Positions 6,411-13,254 of a stretch of 13,432 nt of DNA are shown here, in pieces. The position numbers were made by a program, and so were the translations under genes. The stretch comes from Holosporales bacterium (lineage in GTDB: Bacteria; Pseudomonadota; Alphaproteobacteria; Caedimonadales; UBA9215): positions 1-13,432 of the forward strand of contig DOCA01000146.1 in assembly GCA_003503995.1 (NCBI GenBank), read 5' to 3'. Position 1 is the first letter of the stretch, and the number at the start of each line of letters is the position of its first letter. A model generated the notes under the pieces. That model did no database searches, was not told the DNA's origin, and saw only the letters and a program-made list of their open reading frames with translations.

Positions 6411-7145
6411 ATGAGTAAATTTTTAAAAACTTCCCTATTAAGTGCGGTTATTGTAACAACACTTTCTCAAGCAAACGCAAGTCAACTTGTTCCTGTTGGA
6501 TTTGATTTTGAAGCTGATGATGCTGCAAGAAAAGCAAGTACTGCTCTTGTTGTTTACAAAGCTCCAGAGGCTCCAGAAGTAAATACGGCTCCAGAAAAGA
6601 GCCAGTCTTGGTGGTCAACAGCAACGAATGCTGCTTACAACTTTGGTGCAGACCTTATTAGCCTTGTAACGCCAACTCCAACAACTGCAGTTGTTCCAGT
6701 CGCTTTTGACTTTGATAAAGACGATGCTCAAAAAGCAACGGCTGCTAAAGCAAAAGCAACATCTGCTTGGTCAGCTGTAACAAATGGCGGATACACCTTA
6801 GGTTCAGGTCTTGTTGATCTTGGCTATGGCGTTGTAAACACAGGGTATACCCTTGGTATGACAGCAAAAGGTCTTGGCGAAATGGCTTTCGGTGCCGGTG
6901 AAGTAGTTTATGGTGCAGCGCACAATGCTTACGGAACATTCTACAAAAAAGACGAAGAGTTCTTTAAAAACGGTAAGAGCTGGAAAGAAGCTGGTTTCAA
7001 AAACGTTTCTTACGGTTTTGGTGATGTTAAAGACGGTGTTATGAATATCCCTAACACAGCAACACATTTTATCAACGGTCTTCCGAAAGTTGTTAACGGT
7101 GGTGTTGAATTGTACAGTGGTGTTAGCCAATACCTTGCAAAATAA
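6411..7145 (+). CDS. Exported repeat protein of unknown family with heptad-spaced glycines
   Basis: I do not recognise this 244-residue protein. It opens with a clean Sec signal peptide (MSKFLKTS, a hydrophobic core, probable cleavage after ANA at residue 23), so it is exported to at least the periplasm. The N-terminal half is an internal duplication: LVPVGFDFEADDAARKA (26-42) with SQSWWSTATNAAYNFG (64-79) matches VVPVAFDFDKDDAQKA (94-109) with TSAWSAVTNGGYTLG (117-131), linked by proline-rich segments. The C-terminal half is rich in G, Y, F and V, with glycine every seventh residue at 126-175 and again at 188-237. No cysteines and no later transmembrane helix are obvious. AAAGGA at 6398-6403, 7 bases before the ATG, is a strong ribosome binding site. 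GCT/GTT/GGT-rich codons and a strong terminator suggest high expression. It could be a surface, amyloid-like or host-membrane-binding protein; that is speculation. Confidence 0.88.
   Translation: MSKFLKTSLLSAVIVTTLSQANASQLVPVGFDFEADDAARKASTALVVYKAPEAPEVNTAPEKSQSWWSTATNAAYNFGADLISLVTPTPTTAVVPVAFDFDKDDAQKATAAKAKATSAWSAVTNGGYTLGSGLVDLGYGVVNTGYTLGMTAKGLGEMAFGAGEVVYGAAHNAYGTFYKKDEEFFKNGKSWKEAGFKNVSYGFGDVKDGVMNIPNTATHFINGLPKVVNGGVELYSGVSQYLAK
6486..6821 (+). repeat. Internal duplication within the exported protein gene
   Basis: Residues 26-85 and 94-137 are two diverged copies of one unit. The shared parts are a VPVxFDF box followed by an acidic DDA(A/Q)(R/K)KA stretch, then a W-S-x-x-T-N-x-x-Y-x-x-G box ending in LI/VxL. 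The link between the boxes is longer in the first copy because of an APEAPEV-type proline-rich insert. The copies differ at many codons, so the duplication is old. Confidence 0.8.
6786..7121 (+). repeat. Two arrays of seven-residue glycine repeats
   Basis: Glycine occurs at residues 126, 133, 140, 154, 161, 168 and 175, exact sevens with only position 147 (T) missing. It occurs again at 188, 195, 202, 209, 223, 230 and 237, exact sevens with only 216 (T) missing. In the first array the residue just before the glycine position is aromatic in five consecutive-or-near units (139, 146, 160, 167, 174), giving units such as GYGVVNT, GYTLGMT, AFGAGEV, VYGAAHN and AYGTFYK. The arrays are separated by the charged stretch KKDEEFFKN, which shifts the register by one. 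Confidence 0.8.
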
Positions 7146-7163
7146 AGTTCTGAATAGTTGATA

Positions 7164-7194
7164 AAAGCCCTCCTGAAAATGGAGGGCTTTTTTT
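7164..7194 (+). terminator. Strong intrinsic terminator of the exported-protein gene
   Basis: AAAGCCCTCC (7164-7173) pairs perfectly with GGAGGGCTTT (7181-7190) around a 7-base loop and runs into seven T residues (7188-7194). It starts 18 bases after the TAA, a textbook Rho-independent terminator. It also shows that the coding frame running through it to 7658 cannot start upstream of it. Confidence 0.95.
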
Positions 7195-7244
7195 ATGGCT
7201 TATTCAAAGGCATACTAAAACTAATTTATAAGAAGGAGTTTTCA

Positions 7245-7658
7245 GTGAAAGCGCTCCCCACATTGATAAAGCTCGCCCAACAGCGCCTCAATAATCAACG
7301 CTTACGCCTTGTCGAATTCGAGAAAAAAGACCAAGACCTTAAACAATTCATGATCACTCTTCGCGAGAACCTCAAATTTGAATCGGAACGAGCCACTCAA
7401 GATCCTATGCTAGCCGCACAATACGGCCGCTACGCCCAACAAGTTGACGCACAAATTGCCGACGCCATGGTTACCTTTGAAGAAAATAAAAAACGTCTCA
7501 TAAGAGAACAAGACCGCCTTGCCTCCCTCTTTAAAGAAAAAAAAGTGCTCGACCTTTATCAAGACGAACAACATAAAAAAAAGATCAAAGATCAAGAAGA
7601 TAAAAATCAAAAAAACATTGATGAAATTGCCTCACGCCTTAAAAAACAAGCCCTGTAG
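7245..7658 (+). CDS. FliJ-like coiled-coil protein (putative flagellar or type III export component)
   Basis: The product is 137 residues, very hydrophilic and predicted by eye to be almost wholly an antiparallel coiled coil. It begins KALPTLIKLAQQRL, followed by LRLVEFEKKDQDL and ending in KIKDQEDKNQKNIDEIASRL. FliJ and type III SctO proteins have this size and build (about 140-150 residues, N-terminal (M)K-x-L-x-T-L-I-x-L, final E-x-x-x-DE-x-A). FliJ binds the FliI ATPase and FlhA at the flagellar export gate. I chose GTG at 7245 because AGAAGGAG (7231-7238) lies 6 bases ahead. The TTG at 7158 and the ATG at 7179 lie at or within the upstream terminator and are rejected. No other flagellar gene is in the window, so the assignment rests on sequence character alone. 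A promoter could lie in 7195-7230, but I cannot pick one. Confidence 0.6.
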   Translation: MKALPTLIKLAQQRLNNQRLRLVEFEKKDQDLKQFMITLRENLKFESERATQDPMLAAQYGRYAQQVDAQIADAMVTFEENKKRLIREQDRLASLFKEKKVLDLYQDEQHKKKIKDQEDKNQKNIDEIASRLKKQAL

Positions 7659-7987
7659 TTCTCCAAAAAATCTTCCTTATATAAAAATACCAACGTCAAA
7701 ATGGCATGATTATCCTTCTGAAGCCTCTATTTTAGGTTAGATACATAAGAACGACGCCTGAAATTTTTCTAAAATGACCATGAGAAACACTCAGAAAATT
7801 AAGTTGGACTCTTCCCATTTTTTTATAAAAAACTTACCCTACCTCTTTCTTTTTTATATTTTAATAAAAATATGACAGAATTTTCAGCACATTATATATA
7901 CCTAAGAATCTTTATTTTTGGCAATAAAATATTTACCATTAGTACAAACTGTTGTTTTTATTGTTTCTTTTTATTTGATCCGAGCCC

Positions 7988-8015
7988 TTGATTTTTTAGC
8001 TTAAGAGTGTATAAA
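7988..8015 (+). promoter_or_regulatory. Probable sigma70 promoter of tlc
   Basis: TTGATT (7988-7993) and TATAAA (8010-8015) are separated by 16 bases and are good matches to the -35 and -10 consensus. Transcription would start near 8022, so the leader would be about 66 bases and would begin almost directly with the hairpin at 8027-8056. Confidence 0.5.
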
Positions 8016-8026
8016 AAATTCCATAT

Positions 8027-8056
8027 GGGGACTTTTCGCCTTTTGGAAAGCTCCTC
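8027..8056 (+). promoter_or_regulatory. Stem-loop in the 5' leader of tlc
   Basis: GGGGACTTTTC (8027-8037) pairs with GGAAAGCTCCTC (8045-8056) in an 11-bp stem that includes two G-U pairs and one bulged C (8051), with a 7-base loop. No U-tract follows, so it is not a terminator on the + strand. It lies 18-24 bases before the AAGGGAG ribosome binding site (8074-8080), at or near the predicted 5' end of the mRNA. It could stabilise the mRNA or bind a regulator; the role is inference. Confidence 0.5.
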
Positions 8057-8087
8057 ATAAAAAACAATAAAATAAGGGAGTATCACC

Positions 8088-9659
8088 ATGTCCACAGAGA
8101 CAATAGACGCACCAGAACCAACATTTAGCAAGGTTCGAGCTGCTCTTTTTCCAATCCATAACATTGAAATCAAAAAGTTTTTGCCACTTGCTTTGATTAT
8201 GTTGTGTGTTCTTTTTAACTATACAATTCTACGGGATACCAAAGATTCTTTGATCGCCACCGCTCCTGGTGCTGGTCCAGAAGCAATCCCTTATCTCAAG
8301 GCTATTTTCGTTATGATTGGCGCCATGTCTTTCGTGGTGTTGTATACAAAACTCACAAACATGTTCTCATCTGAAAAGCTTTTTTATGGCATTGTTACAG
8401 CCTTTCTTGCATTCTTTGCTGTCTTTTCCTTTGTGCTCTATCCCAACATTGAGATGCTCCACCCTGATATTAATCGCGTGCATGAATTGCAACTTGAATT
8501 TCCTCGGGTAAAATTCTTGCTCTCTGTTTGGGCTGTTTGGACGTACTCCTTGTTTTATGTGATGTCTGAACTTTGGGGCAGTGTCATGATTTCTCTTTTA
8601 TTCTGGCAGTTTGCGAATGAAATTGTGCGTTCTAACGAGGCAAAGCGCTTTTATCCTTTGTTTGTTCTCATTGGAAACATTGCCTTAATGCTTTCAGGAA
8701 CAGCCGTTGTGATCTTCTCAGATATCCGCCATTCCCTTCCAGCTGATGTGGATGCATGGGGCGTTTCTTTGAAATACCTTGGTGTTACCATTGTTGTTGC
8801 CGGCTCTATTGCTATGTATATCTATCGCTGGATGCACAAAAACGTCTTAACGAATCCTTTATATTATGACGCCGCGTCACCAAAAGCGCCTAAGAAAAAG
8901 AAGCCAAAATTAGGCGTGATGGAAAGCTTTAAATATCTTTTCTCCTCTCCTTATATTGGCCTTATCGCCCTCTTAGTATTAAGCTATGGTATGTCCATTA
9001 ACCTCATCGAAGTTATTTGGAAGAAACAACTTTCCATTCAATTCAGTGGTGACCCCAATGGATATAATACCTTTATGGGTAACTTCTCACGAGTCACTGG
9101 TGCAGCGACTATCTCTATTATTTTCCTAACAAAGGGAATTGTTGGACGTTTTGGTTGGTTCACGGGAGCAGTTATTACACCTCTCGTTCTTGCTCTTACA
9201 GGCGGACTTTTCTTTGCTCTCGTTTTGTTTAGCGATCAACTGAATCCTATTGTTATGGGCCTTGGCTTTACAGCAACTTATATGGCTGTCTTGGTTGGTG
9301 CCTTGCAAAACATCCTGACCAAAGGCACAAAGTACGCTCTGTTTGACCCCACGAAAGAAATGGCTTACATCCCCTTGGACCAAGACCTTAAAACAAAAGG
9401 TAAAGCCGCCGTTGATGTTATTGGTGGACGCCTTGGCAAAGCTGCTGGCGGTTGGACGATCCTTGGTATCTTTACGGTTTTCGCCGTACAAGACATTATG
9501 ATCGTCACACCTTACCTTGCTGTTATCATTGCTGGTATTGTCTTAGCTTGGGTTATCGGCGTTGGCGCTTTAAGCATCCGCTATAATCGCGCTTCTTCAG
9601 CAGCAGCCGAAGAAAATGAAGAAGAAGCGGTCTCAGGCAAAACAGCTTCTGCTGTTTAA
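8088..9659 (+). CDS. tlc: ATP/ADP translocase of the NTT/Tlc family
   Basis: Tlc-type nucleotide transporters sit in the inner membrane of intracellular bacteria and exchange bacterial ADP for host ATP; some paralogues import other nucleotides. The 523-residue product has family length with about twelve transmembrane helices. Hallmarks are FPIHNIEIKKFLPLALI (21-37), NYTILRDTKDSL (44-55), ELWGSVMISLLFWQFAN (161-177), INLIEVIWKK (304-313), KYALFDPTKEMAYIPLD (415-431) and KGKAAVDVIGGRLGKAAGG (437-455). K52, E161, E308 and a lysine near 438-440 sit where the essential charged residues of plant NTT1 lie. That fits a true ATP/ADP exchanger, though substrate cannot be settled by eye. AAGGGAG lies 7 bases before the ATG. 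The C-terminus ends in an acidic, alanine-rich tail. It is monocistronic, with its own promoter and terminator. Confidence 0.96.
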   Translation: MSTETIDAPEPTFSKVRAALFPIHNIEIKKFLPLALIMLCVLFNYTILRDTKDSLIATAPGAGPEAIPYLKAIFVMIGAMSFVVLYTKLTNMFSSEKLFYGIVTAFLAFFAVFSFVLYPNIEMLHPDINRVHELQLEFPRVKFLLSVWAVWTYSLFYVMSELWGSVMISLLFWQFANEIVRSNEAKRFYPLFVLIGNIALMLSGTAVVIFSDIRHSLPADVDAWGVSLKYLGVTIVVAGSIAMYIYRWMHKNVLTNPLYYDAASPKAPKKKKPKLGVMESFKYLFSSPYIGLIALLVLSYGMSINLIEVIWKKQLSIQFSGDPNGYNTFMGNFSRVTGAATISIIFLTKGIVGRFGWFTGAVITPLVLALTGGLFFALVLFSDQLNPIVMGLGFTATYMAVLVGALQNILTKGTKYALFDPTKEMAYIPLDQDLKTKGKAAVDVIGGRLGKAAGGWTILGIFTVFAVQDIMIVTPYLAVIIAGIVLAWVIGVGALSIRYNRASSAAAEENEEEAVSGKTASAV

Positions 9660-9681
9660 CCTAACAGAATATCCTGCATAC

Positions 9682-9711
9682 AAAAAAACCGAGGCTAATC
9701 CCTCGGTTTTT
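9682..9711. terminator. Bidirectional terminator shared by tlc and the MAPEG gene
   Basis: AAAACCGAGG (9685-9694) pairs perfectly with CCTCGGTTTT (9701-9710) around the 6-base loop CTAATC. A T-run follows on the + strand, and an A-run precedes it (9682-9688) that reads as a U-tract on the - strand. It therefore serves tlc (stop at 9659) and the convergent - strand gene (stop at 9729). Confidence 0.95.
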
Positions 9712-9728
9712 CTTTATCGTTTTTACTG

Positions 9729-10106
9729 TTAAAGTGCAGCAAGTAGAACCATCACCGCACTCAAAAACAAAAGCACATAAGTAATCAGTGCACCAACCTG
9801 CCTCAGAATAGCAACATACTTCACACACAAACAAGAAGCATGGGATAGGCGCGCAATAAAAAGAAAACTCCCTATCAAATGAAGTGCTATAGCAGATCCC
9901 CCTAGAGATTCCAAAAGCCCCATGAGTATGAGAATTAAAGGAACGTACTCTATAAAATTTCCATGAGCTCTCATAGCGCGCTCTAGTTTTGGCAGCTCTC
10001 CAGCCCCAAGAGAAATTCGATGCTTTAGACGCAATCGACTGACATTGGCCGATAGAACAAGGTAAAAAAGAGTTAAAAATGCTGCGTAAAGGGCTGTAAT
10101 GACCAT
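9729..10106 (-). CDS. MAPEG-family membrane protein (YecN-like)
   Basis: MAPEG proteins are small four-helix membrane proteins; eukaryotic members are glutathione transferases and leukotriene synthases, and the bacterial YecN-like branch has no settled role. The 125-residue product shows four hydrophobic helices and the family signature RAMRAHGNFIEYVPLILILMG (43-63, where RAxRxHxNxxEYxP is diagnostic), followed by ARLSHA (85-90). It resembles E. coli YecN in length and layout (MVITALYAAF at the N-terminus). I chose the ATG at 10106 because AGGAG lies 7 bases ahead; a TTG at 10148 would add 14 basic residues with no support. It is monocistronic, divergent from sucA and convergent with tlc. Glutathione-dependent detoxification or peroxide handling is a family-based guess. 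Confidence 0.88.
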   Translation of the reverse strand: MVITALYAAFLTLFYLVLSANVSRLRLKHRISLGAGELPKLERAMRAHGNFIEYVPLILILMGLLESLGGSAIALHLIGSFLFIARLSHASCLCVKYVAILRQVGALITYVLLFLSAVMVLLAAL

Positions 10107-10201
10107 TGTGTTTCTCCTGTAAAATGTAACCCTCTTATCATCCACCAAAAAGCCTCATTTAAGAAATACTTTTTTCTAACAAAATCTCTGCAGTTCTCCC
10201 C

Positions 10202-10230
10202 TTCCCAAAAAGGTCAAAAAAAACTACAAT
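10202..10230 (+). promoter_or_regulatory. Possible sigma70 promoter of sucA
   Basis: TTCCCA (10202-10207) and TACAAT (10225-10230) are 17 bases apart, with a good -10 box and a fair -35 box. The start would be near 10237, giving a leader of about 60 bases. The 191-base divergent gap (10107-10297) is otherwise AT-rich, with no other clear element. Confidence 0.4.
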
Positions 10231-10297
10231 TTAAAGAGTTTTTTAACGTTTTGTATGTTTTTCTGAAACATTAAGCCCTGAAGAGAGATGAATCCTT

Positions 10298-13231
10298 ATG
10301 TCACGCGAAATTGAATTATCAAGCTTCCTTTCTGGAAGCAATGCCTTATTCTTAGAGCAAACCTACTCTTCTTATGTGAAAGACCCCACATCCGTTGACC
10401 CCTCTTGGGTTCAATTTTTCGCAAGCCTTGGAGATGATGTCCATGCTGTCCTCCAAGAAGCCGTTGGGGCAAGCTGGTCTCACCGTGTGGGCGAGCAAAG
10501 CCTTGCCTATGGTCGTTACGGTGAAATAGATAGCGATGAAAGCTCTCAGCCAACTGCAGCGAAAACATCTCCAACTCCTACACAAAACACCCAGCAAGAA
10601 CCACAGAGTCAAGGGGCGACCATTACGGCTATCAACCAAACAACCCTTGATGCATTGCGGGCTTCAATGCTTATTCGCGTATACCGAGTAAGGGCTCATT
10701 TAAACTCTAACCTCGATCCCCTTGGCATTCATCATAAAGAACTTCACCCTGAACTTGACCCTAAAAGTTATGGCTTTACCGATAAGGACTATGACCGCCC
10801 CATTTACCTTGGGGGAAGCCTTGGCCTTGAAAAAGCTACTTTGCGTGAGATTCTCGTTATTTTAAAACGTACCTATTGCGGCTCTATTGGTGTTGAGTTC
10901 ATGCATATTCAAGATCCTGACCAAAAATCTTGGATTCAAATGCAAATGGAAAATTACCAAAATAATGCGACAAAAGAAGAACGCATTCATGCCCTTGATT
11001 ACCTCAACCGCGCAGATGGTTTTGAGAGATTTCTCGCGGTAAAATACCCTGGCGCCAAACGCTTTGGGCTTGAAGGCGGCGAAAGTTTTATTCCTGCCAT
11101 GGAAGTCATCCTAGAAGATTCAGCCCGCCGCGGCGTCAGCGAAGTCATACTTGGCATGGCACATCGAGGTCGCTTGAACGTCTTGGCTAATATCATGGAG
11201 AAACCTTATAAATCGATTTTCTCTGAATTTCAAGGCAACGAGCCTGCAGCAGATGAAGCTGAGCAAGTCCAAGGCTCTGGCGATGTAAAATATCACCTTG
11301 GTGTCTCGACAGACCGTGTCATTGCGGGGCATAAAGTTCATCTATCCTTAACGGCTAACCCCTCTCACCTAGAAGGCGTTAATCCTGTCGTTATTGGAAA
11401 AGTGCGCGCAAAACAAACACGCTTAAAAGATGATGCAAGAACAAAAGTTCTTGGCATCCTGATTCATGGAGACGCCGCATTCGCAGGACAAGGTCTCGTT
11501 GCCGAAACCCTTGAAATGTCTGAACTGCGTGGTTACAAAGTTGGTGGCACAATTCATGTTGTTATAAACAACCAAATTGGATTTACAACGTCTCCTCACT
11601 TTTCTCGTTCTTCTCCGTATTGCTCTGATGTGGTTAAAGGCATACAAGCTCCCGTCTTTCATGTTAACGGAGATGATGTGGACGCCGTTGCACAGGTTTC
11701 TCATATGGCGTCTGAGTTCCGTTATAAGTTTAAAAAAGACGTGGTTATCGACCTTTATTGCTACCGTCGCCACGGCCATAACGAAATTGACGAGCCCTCT
11801 TTTACTCAGCCAGTCATGTACCGCAAAATCCGAGCCCATGAGACAACACGGAACATTTACAACCAACGCCTTATTGATGAAAAAGTCATTAGCGAAGAGG
11901 CCGCAAAAGAACTAGCTGACACCTTCCATCAGAAACTTCAAACAGCCTTTGAAGAGGCAAAAAACCATGCAAGCAAACGAAATGACTGGCTTGAAGGCGT
12001 TTGGTCTGGCATGCGCCACTCTGTTGATCTGCACAAACCCGTCATGACAGGTGCTGAACATGAGCTCCTTGAAAAAGTAGCAAAAGCCCTCACTTCTCAG
12101 CCCAAAACCTTTGAAATTCATAAACGCCTTGCAAAACAGCTTGAAGCAAAAGCTGCGACCCTTAAATCAGGAGAGAACATTGATTGGGCAACGGGAGAAG
12201 CCCTTGCCTTCGGAACTCTTTTACTTGAAGGCTATCCCGTACGCCTGAGCGGTCAGGACGTTGGGCGGGGCACGTTCTCTCAACGTCATGCTATGATGTA
12301 TGATCAAAAAAATGCTGCTCCTTATGTACCATTAAATAATATTGGTCGAGGACAACGGGAAATTGAAGTGGTTGATAGCCCCCTATCAGAGATGGCTGTT
12401 TTGGGATTTGAGCATGGATATAGCTTGGCCGATCCTAATATTCTCGTTCTATGGGAAGCACAATTCGGAGATTTTGCCAACGGTGCCCAAATGATCATCG
12501 ATCAATTTATTGCTGCTGGTGAAGCCAAGTGGTCCCGCATGAGTGCTCTTGTCATGCTTCTGCCTCACGGTTATGAAGGACAAGGCCCCGAACACTCTTC
12601 AGCTCGTTTGGAGCGCTACTTACAACTGTGCGCTGAAGAAAACATGTTTGTGGCTAACTGCACAACGCCCGCCAGCTATTATCATATCCTACGCCGTCAA
12701 ATGCATAGCGAAACCCGAAAACCTCTTGTGATTATGACGCCAAAATCTTTATTGCGTCATAAAAGAGCTGTCTCAAAGCTGGCAGATTTTGAGGGTAAAA
12801 CTTATTTCCGCGCCGTTCTGCCAGAAGCTGACACTACCATCAAAGCAAAAGATGTAACGCGCGTTATTTTATGCTCTGGTAAAGTTTATTATGACCTTCT
12901 TGAAACACGAGAAGCTAACAAGTTGAAAAACGTAGCGATCATCCGACTCGAGCAATTGTACCCTTTCCCCCATCAATTGATTGTGACAGAATTAAAGCAA
13001 TATGCGGAAAAAGCGGATGTGGTCTGGTGCCAGGAAGAATCTGAAAACATGGGGGCTTGGACCTTTATAGACCGCCGCCTTGAAACAGCTATGGGCGACG
13101 CCAAAATGAAAAAAGCAAGCCGTCCCCTTTATGTCGGCAGGTCTCCTTCTGCCTCTACGGCGACGGGTTTTGCCAAGACCCACCTTCGTGAACAAGAAAT
13201 TTTAGTTAAAGAAGCCTTGCGCTTAAAATAA
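10298..13231 (+). CDS. sucA: 2-oxoglutarate dehydrogenase E1 component
   Basis: SucA is the thiamine-diphosphate-dependent E1 subunit that decarboxylates 2-oxoglutarate and passes the succinyl group to the lipoyl arm of SucB in the TCA cycle; it is cytosolic. The 977-residue product is full length. The N-terminal SucB-interacting segment (SGSNALFLEQTYSSYVKDP, 12-30) is followed by a low-complexity P/T/Q linker (about 84-106). Core motifs are LGMAHRGRLNVLANI (285-299), LTANPSHLEGVNPVV (351-365), HGDAAFAGQG (390-399), the ThDP-site VVINNQIGFTTSP (421-433), DLYCYRRHGHNEIDEPSF (485-502), GQDVGRGTFSQRHAM and HGYEGQGPEHSSARLERYLQ. The ATG at 10298 places the N-terminal segment as in relatives; the ribosome binding site (AAGAGAG) is modest. 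sucB follows 23 bases later, so the two are probably one operon. Confidence 0.97.
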   Translation: MSREIELSSFLSGSNALFLEQTYSSYVKDPTSVDPSWVQFFASLGDDVHAVLQEAVGASWSHRVGEQSLAYGRYGEIDSDESSQPTAAKTSPTPTQNTQQEPQSQGATITAINQTTLDALRASMLIRVYRVRAHLNSNLDPLGIHHKELHPELDPKSYGFTDKDYDRPIYLGGSLGLEKATLREILVILKRTYCGSIGVEFMHIQDPDQKSWIQMQMENYQNNATKEERIHALDYLNRADGFERFLAVKYPGAKRFGLEGGESFIPAMEVILEDSARRGVSEVILGMAHRGRLNVLANIMEKPYKSIFSEFQGNEPAADEAEQVQGSGDVKYHLGVSTDRVIAGHKVHLSLTANPSHLEGVNPVVIGKVRAKQTRLKDDARTKVLGILIHGDAAFAGQGLVAETLEMSELRGYKVGGTIHVVINNQIGFTTSPHFSRSSPYCSDVVKGIQAPVFHVNGDDVDAVAQVSHMASEFRYKFKKDVVIDLYCYRRHGHNEIDEPSFTQPVMYRKIRAHETTRNIYNQRLIDEKVISEEAAKELADTFHQKLQTAFEEAKNHASKRNDWLEGVWSGMRHSVDLHKPVMTGAEHELLEKVAKALTSQPKTFEIHKRLAKQLEAKAATLKSGENIDWATGEALAFGTLLLEGYPVRLSGQDVGRGTFSQRHAMMYDQKNAAPYVPLNNIGRGQREIEVVDSPLSEMAVLGFEHGYSLADPNILVLWEAQFGDFANGAQMIIDQFIAAGEAKWSRMSALVMLLPHGYEGQGPEHSSARLERYLQLCAEENMFVANCTTPASYYHILRRQMHSETRKPLVIMTPKSLLRHKRAVSKLADFEGKTYFRAVLPEADTTIKAKDVTRVILCSGKVYYDLLETREANKLKNVAIIRLEQLYPFPHQLIVTELKQYAEKADVVWCQEESENMGAWTFIDRRLETAMGDAKMKKASRPLYVGRSPSASTATGFAKTHLREQEILVKEALRLK

Positions 13232-13254
13232 AAAAAATTAAGGAAAAAAGCACA

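Larger units (their letters stand above)
7659..8087. other. AT-rich intergenic region upstream of tlc
   Basis: These 429 bases have no convincing gene on either strand. The first part (7659-7980) is AT-rich with T-runs at 7817-7823 and elsewhere. It includes a weak imperfect stem formed by AATTTTTCT (7762-7770) and AGAAAATT (7793-7800), with an inner TGAG/CTCA pair, which might end the FliJ-like transcript. The last 100 bases contain the probable tlc promoter, a leader hairpin and the ribosome binding site. Confidence 0.6.

Noticed and set aside
6411..7145. Exported repeat protein as an outer-membrane beta-barrel or autotransporter
   Set aside because: There is no C-terminal aromatic barrel signal (it ends YLAK) and no alternating-strand pattern of enough length; the seven-residue glycine spacing fits neither architecture clearly.
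7158..7244. N-terminal extension of the FliJ-like protein (MIKALLKMEGFFYGLFKGILKL)
   Set aside because: It is encoded across the intrinsic terminator at 7164-7194. The GTG at 7245 has a strong ribosome binding site and starts exactly where FliJ-type sequence begins.
7519..7740. Lysine-rich 73-residue frame on the + strand that runs past the end of the FliJ-like gene
   Set aside because: It is a different frame of the A-rich 3' end of that gene, with no ribosome binding site and low-complexity KKIK sequence.
8027..8056. The tlc leader hairpin as a terminator or known riboswitch
   Set aside because: No U-tract follows on the + strand, and I see no match to a known riboswitch core; it is kept only as an unassigned leader stem-loop.
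7922..8073. Direct repeat CAATAAAAT (7922-7930 and 8065-8073) as a possible operator or attachment site
   Set aside because: A 9-base AT-rich repeat in AT-rich DNA is expected by chance, and the second copy lies in the leader right before the ribosome binding site.
9126..9491. 121-residue - strand frame inside tlc, and another at 11423-11866 inside sucA
   Set aside because: Both lie wholly within strongly conserved genes on the other strand and their translations look like random sequence.
10288..10290. ATG just before sucA that sits closer to the AAGAGAG ribosome binding site
   Set aside because: It is out of frame with sucA (10 bases upstream of the chosen ATG) and opens no useful frame.
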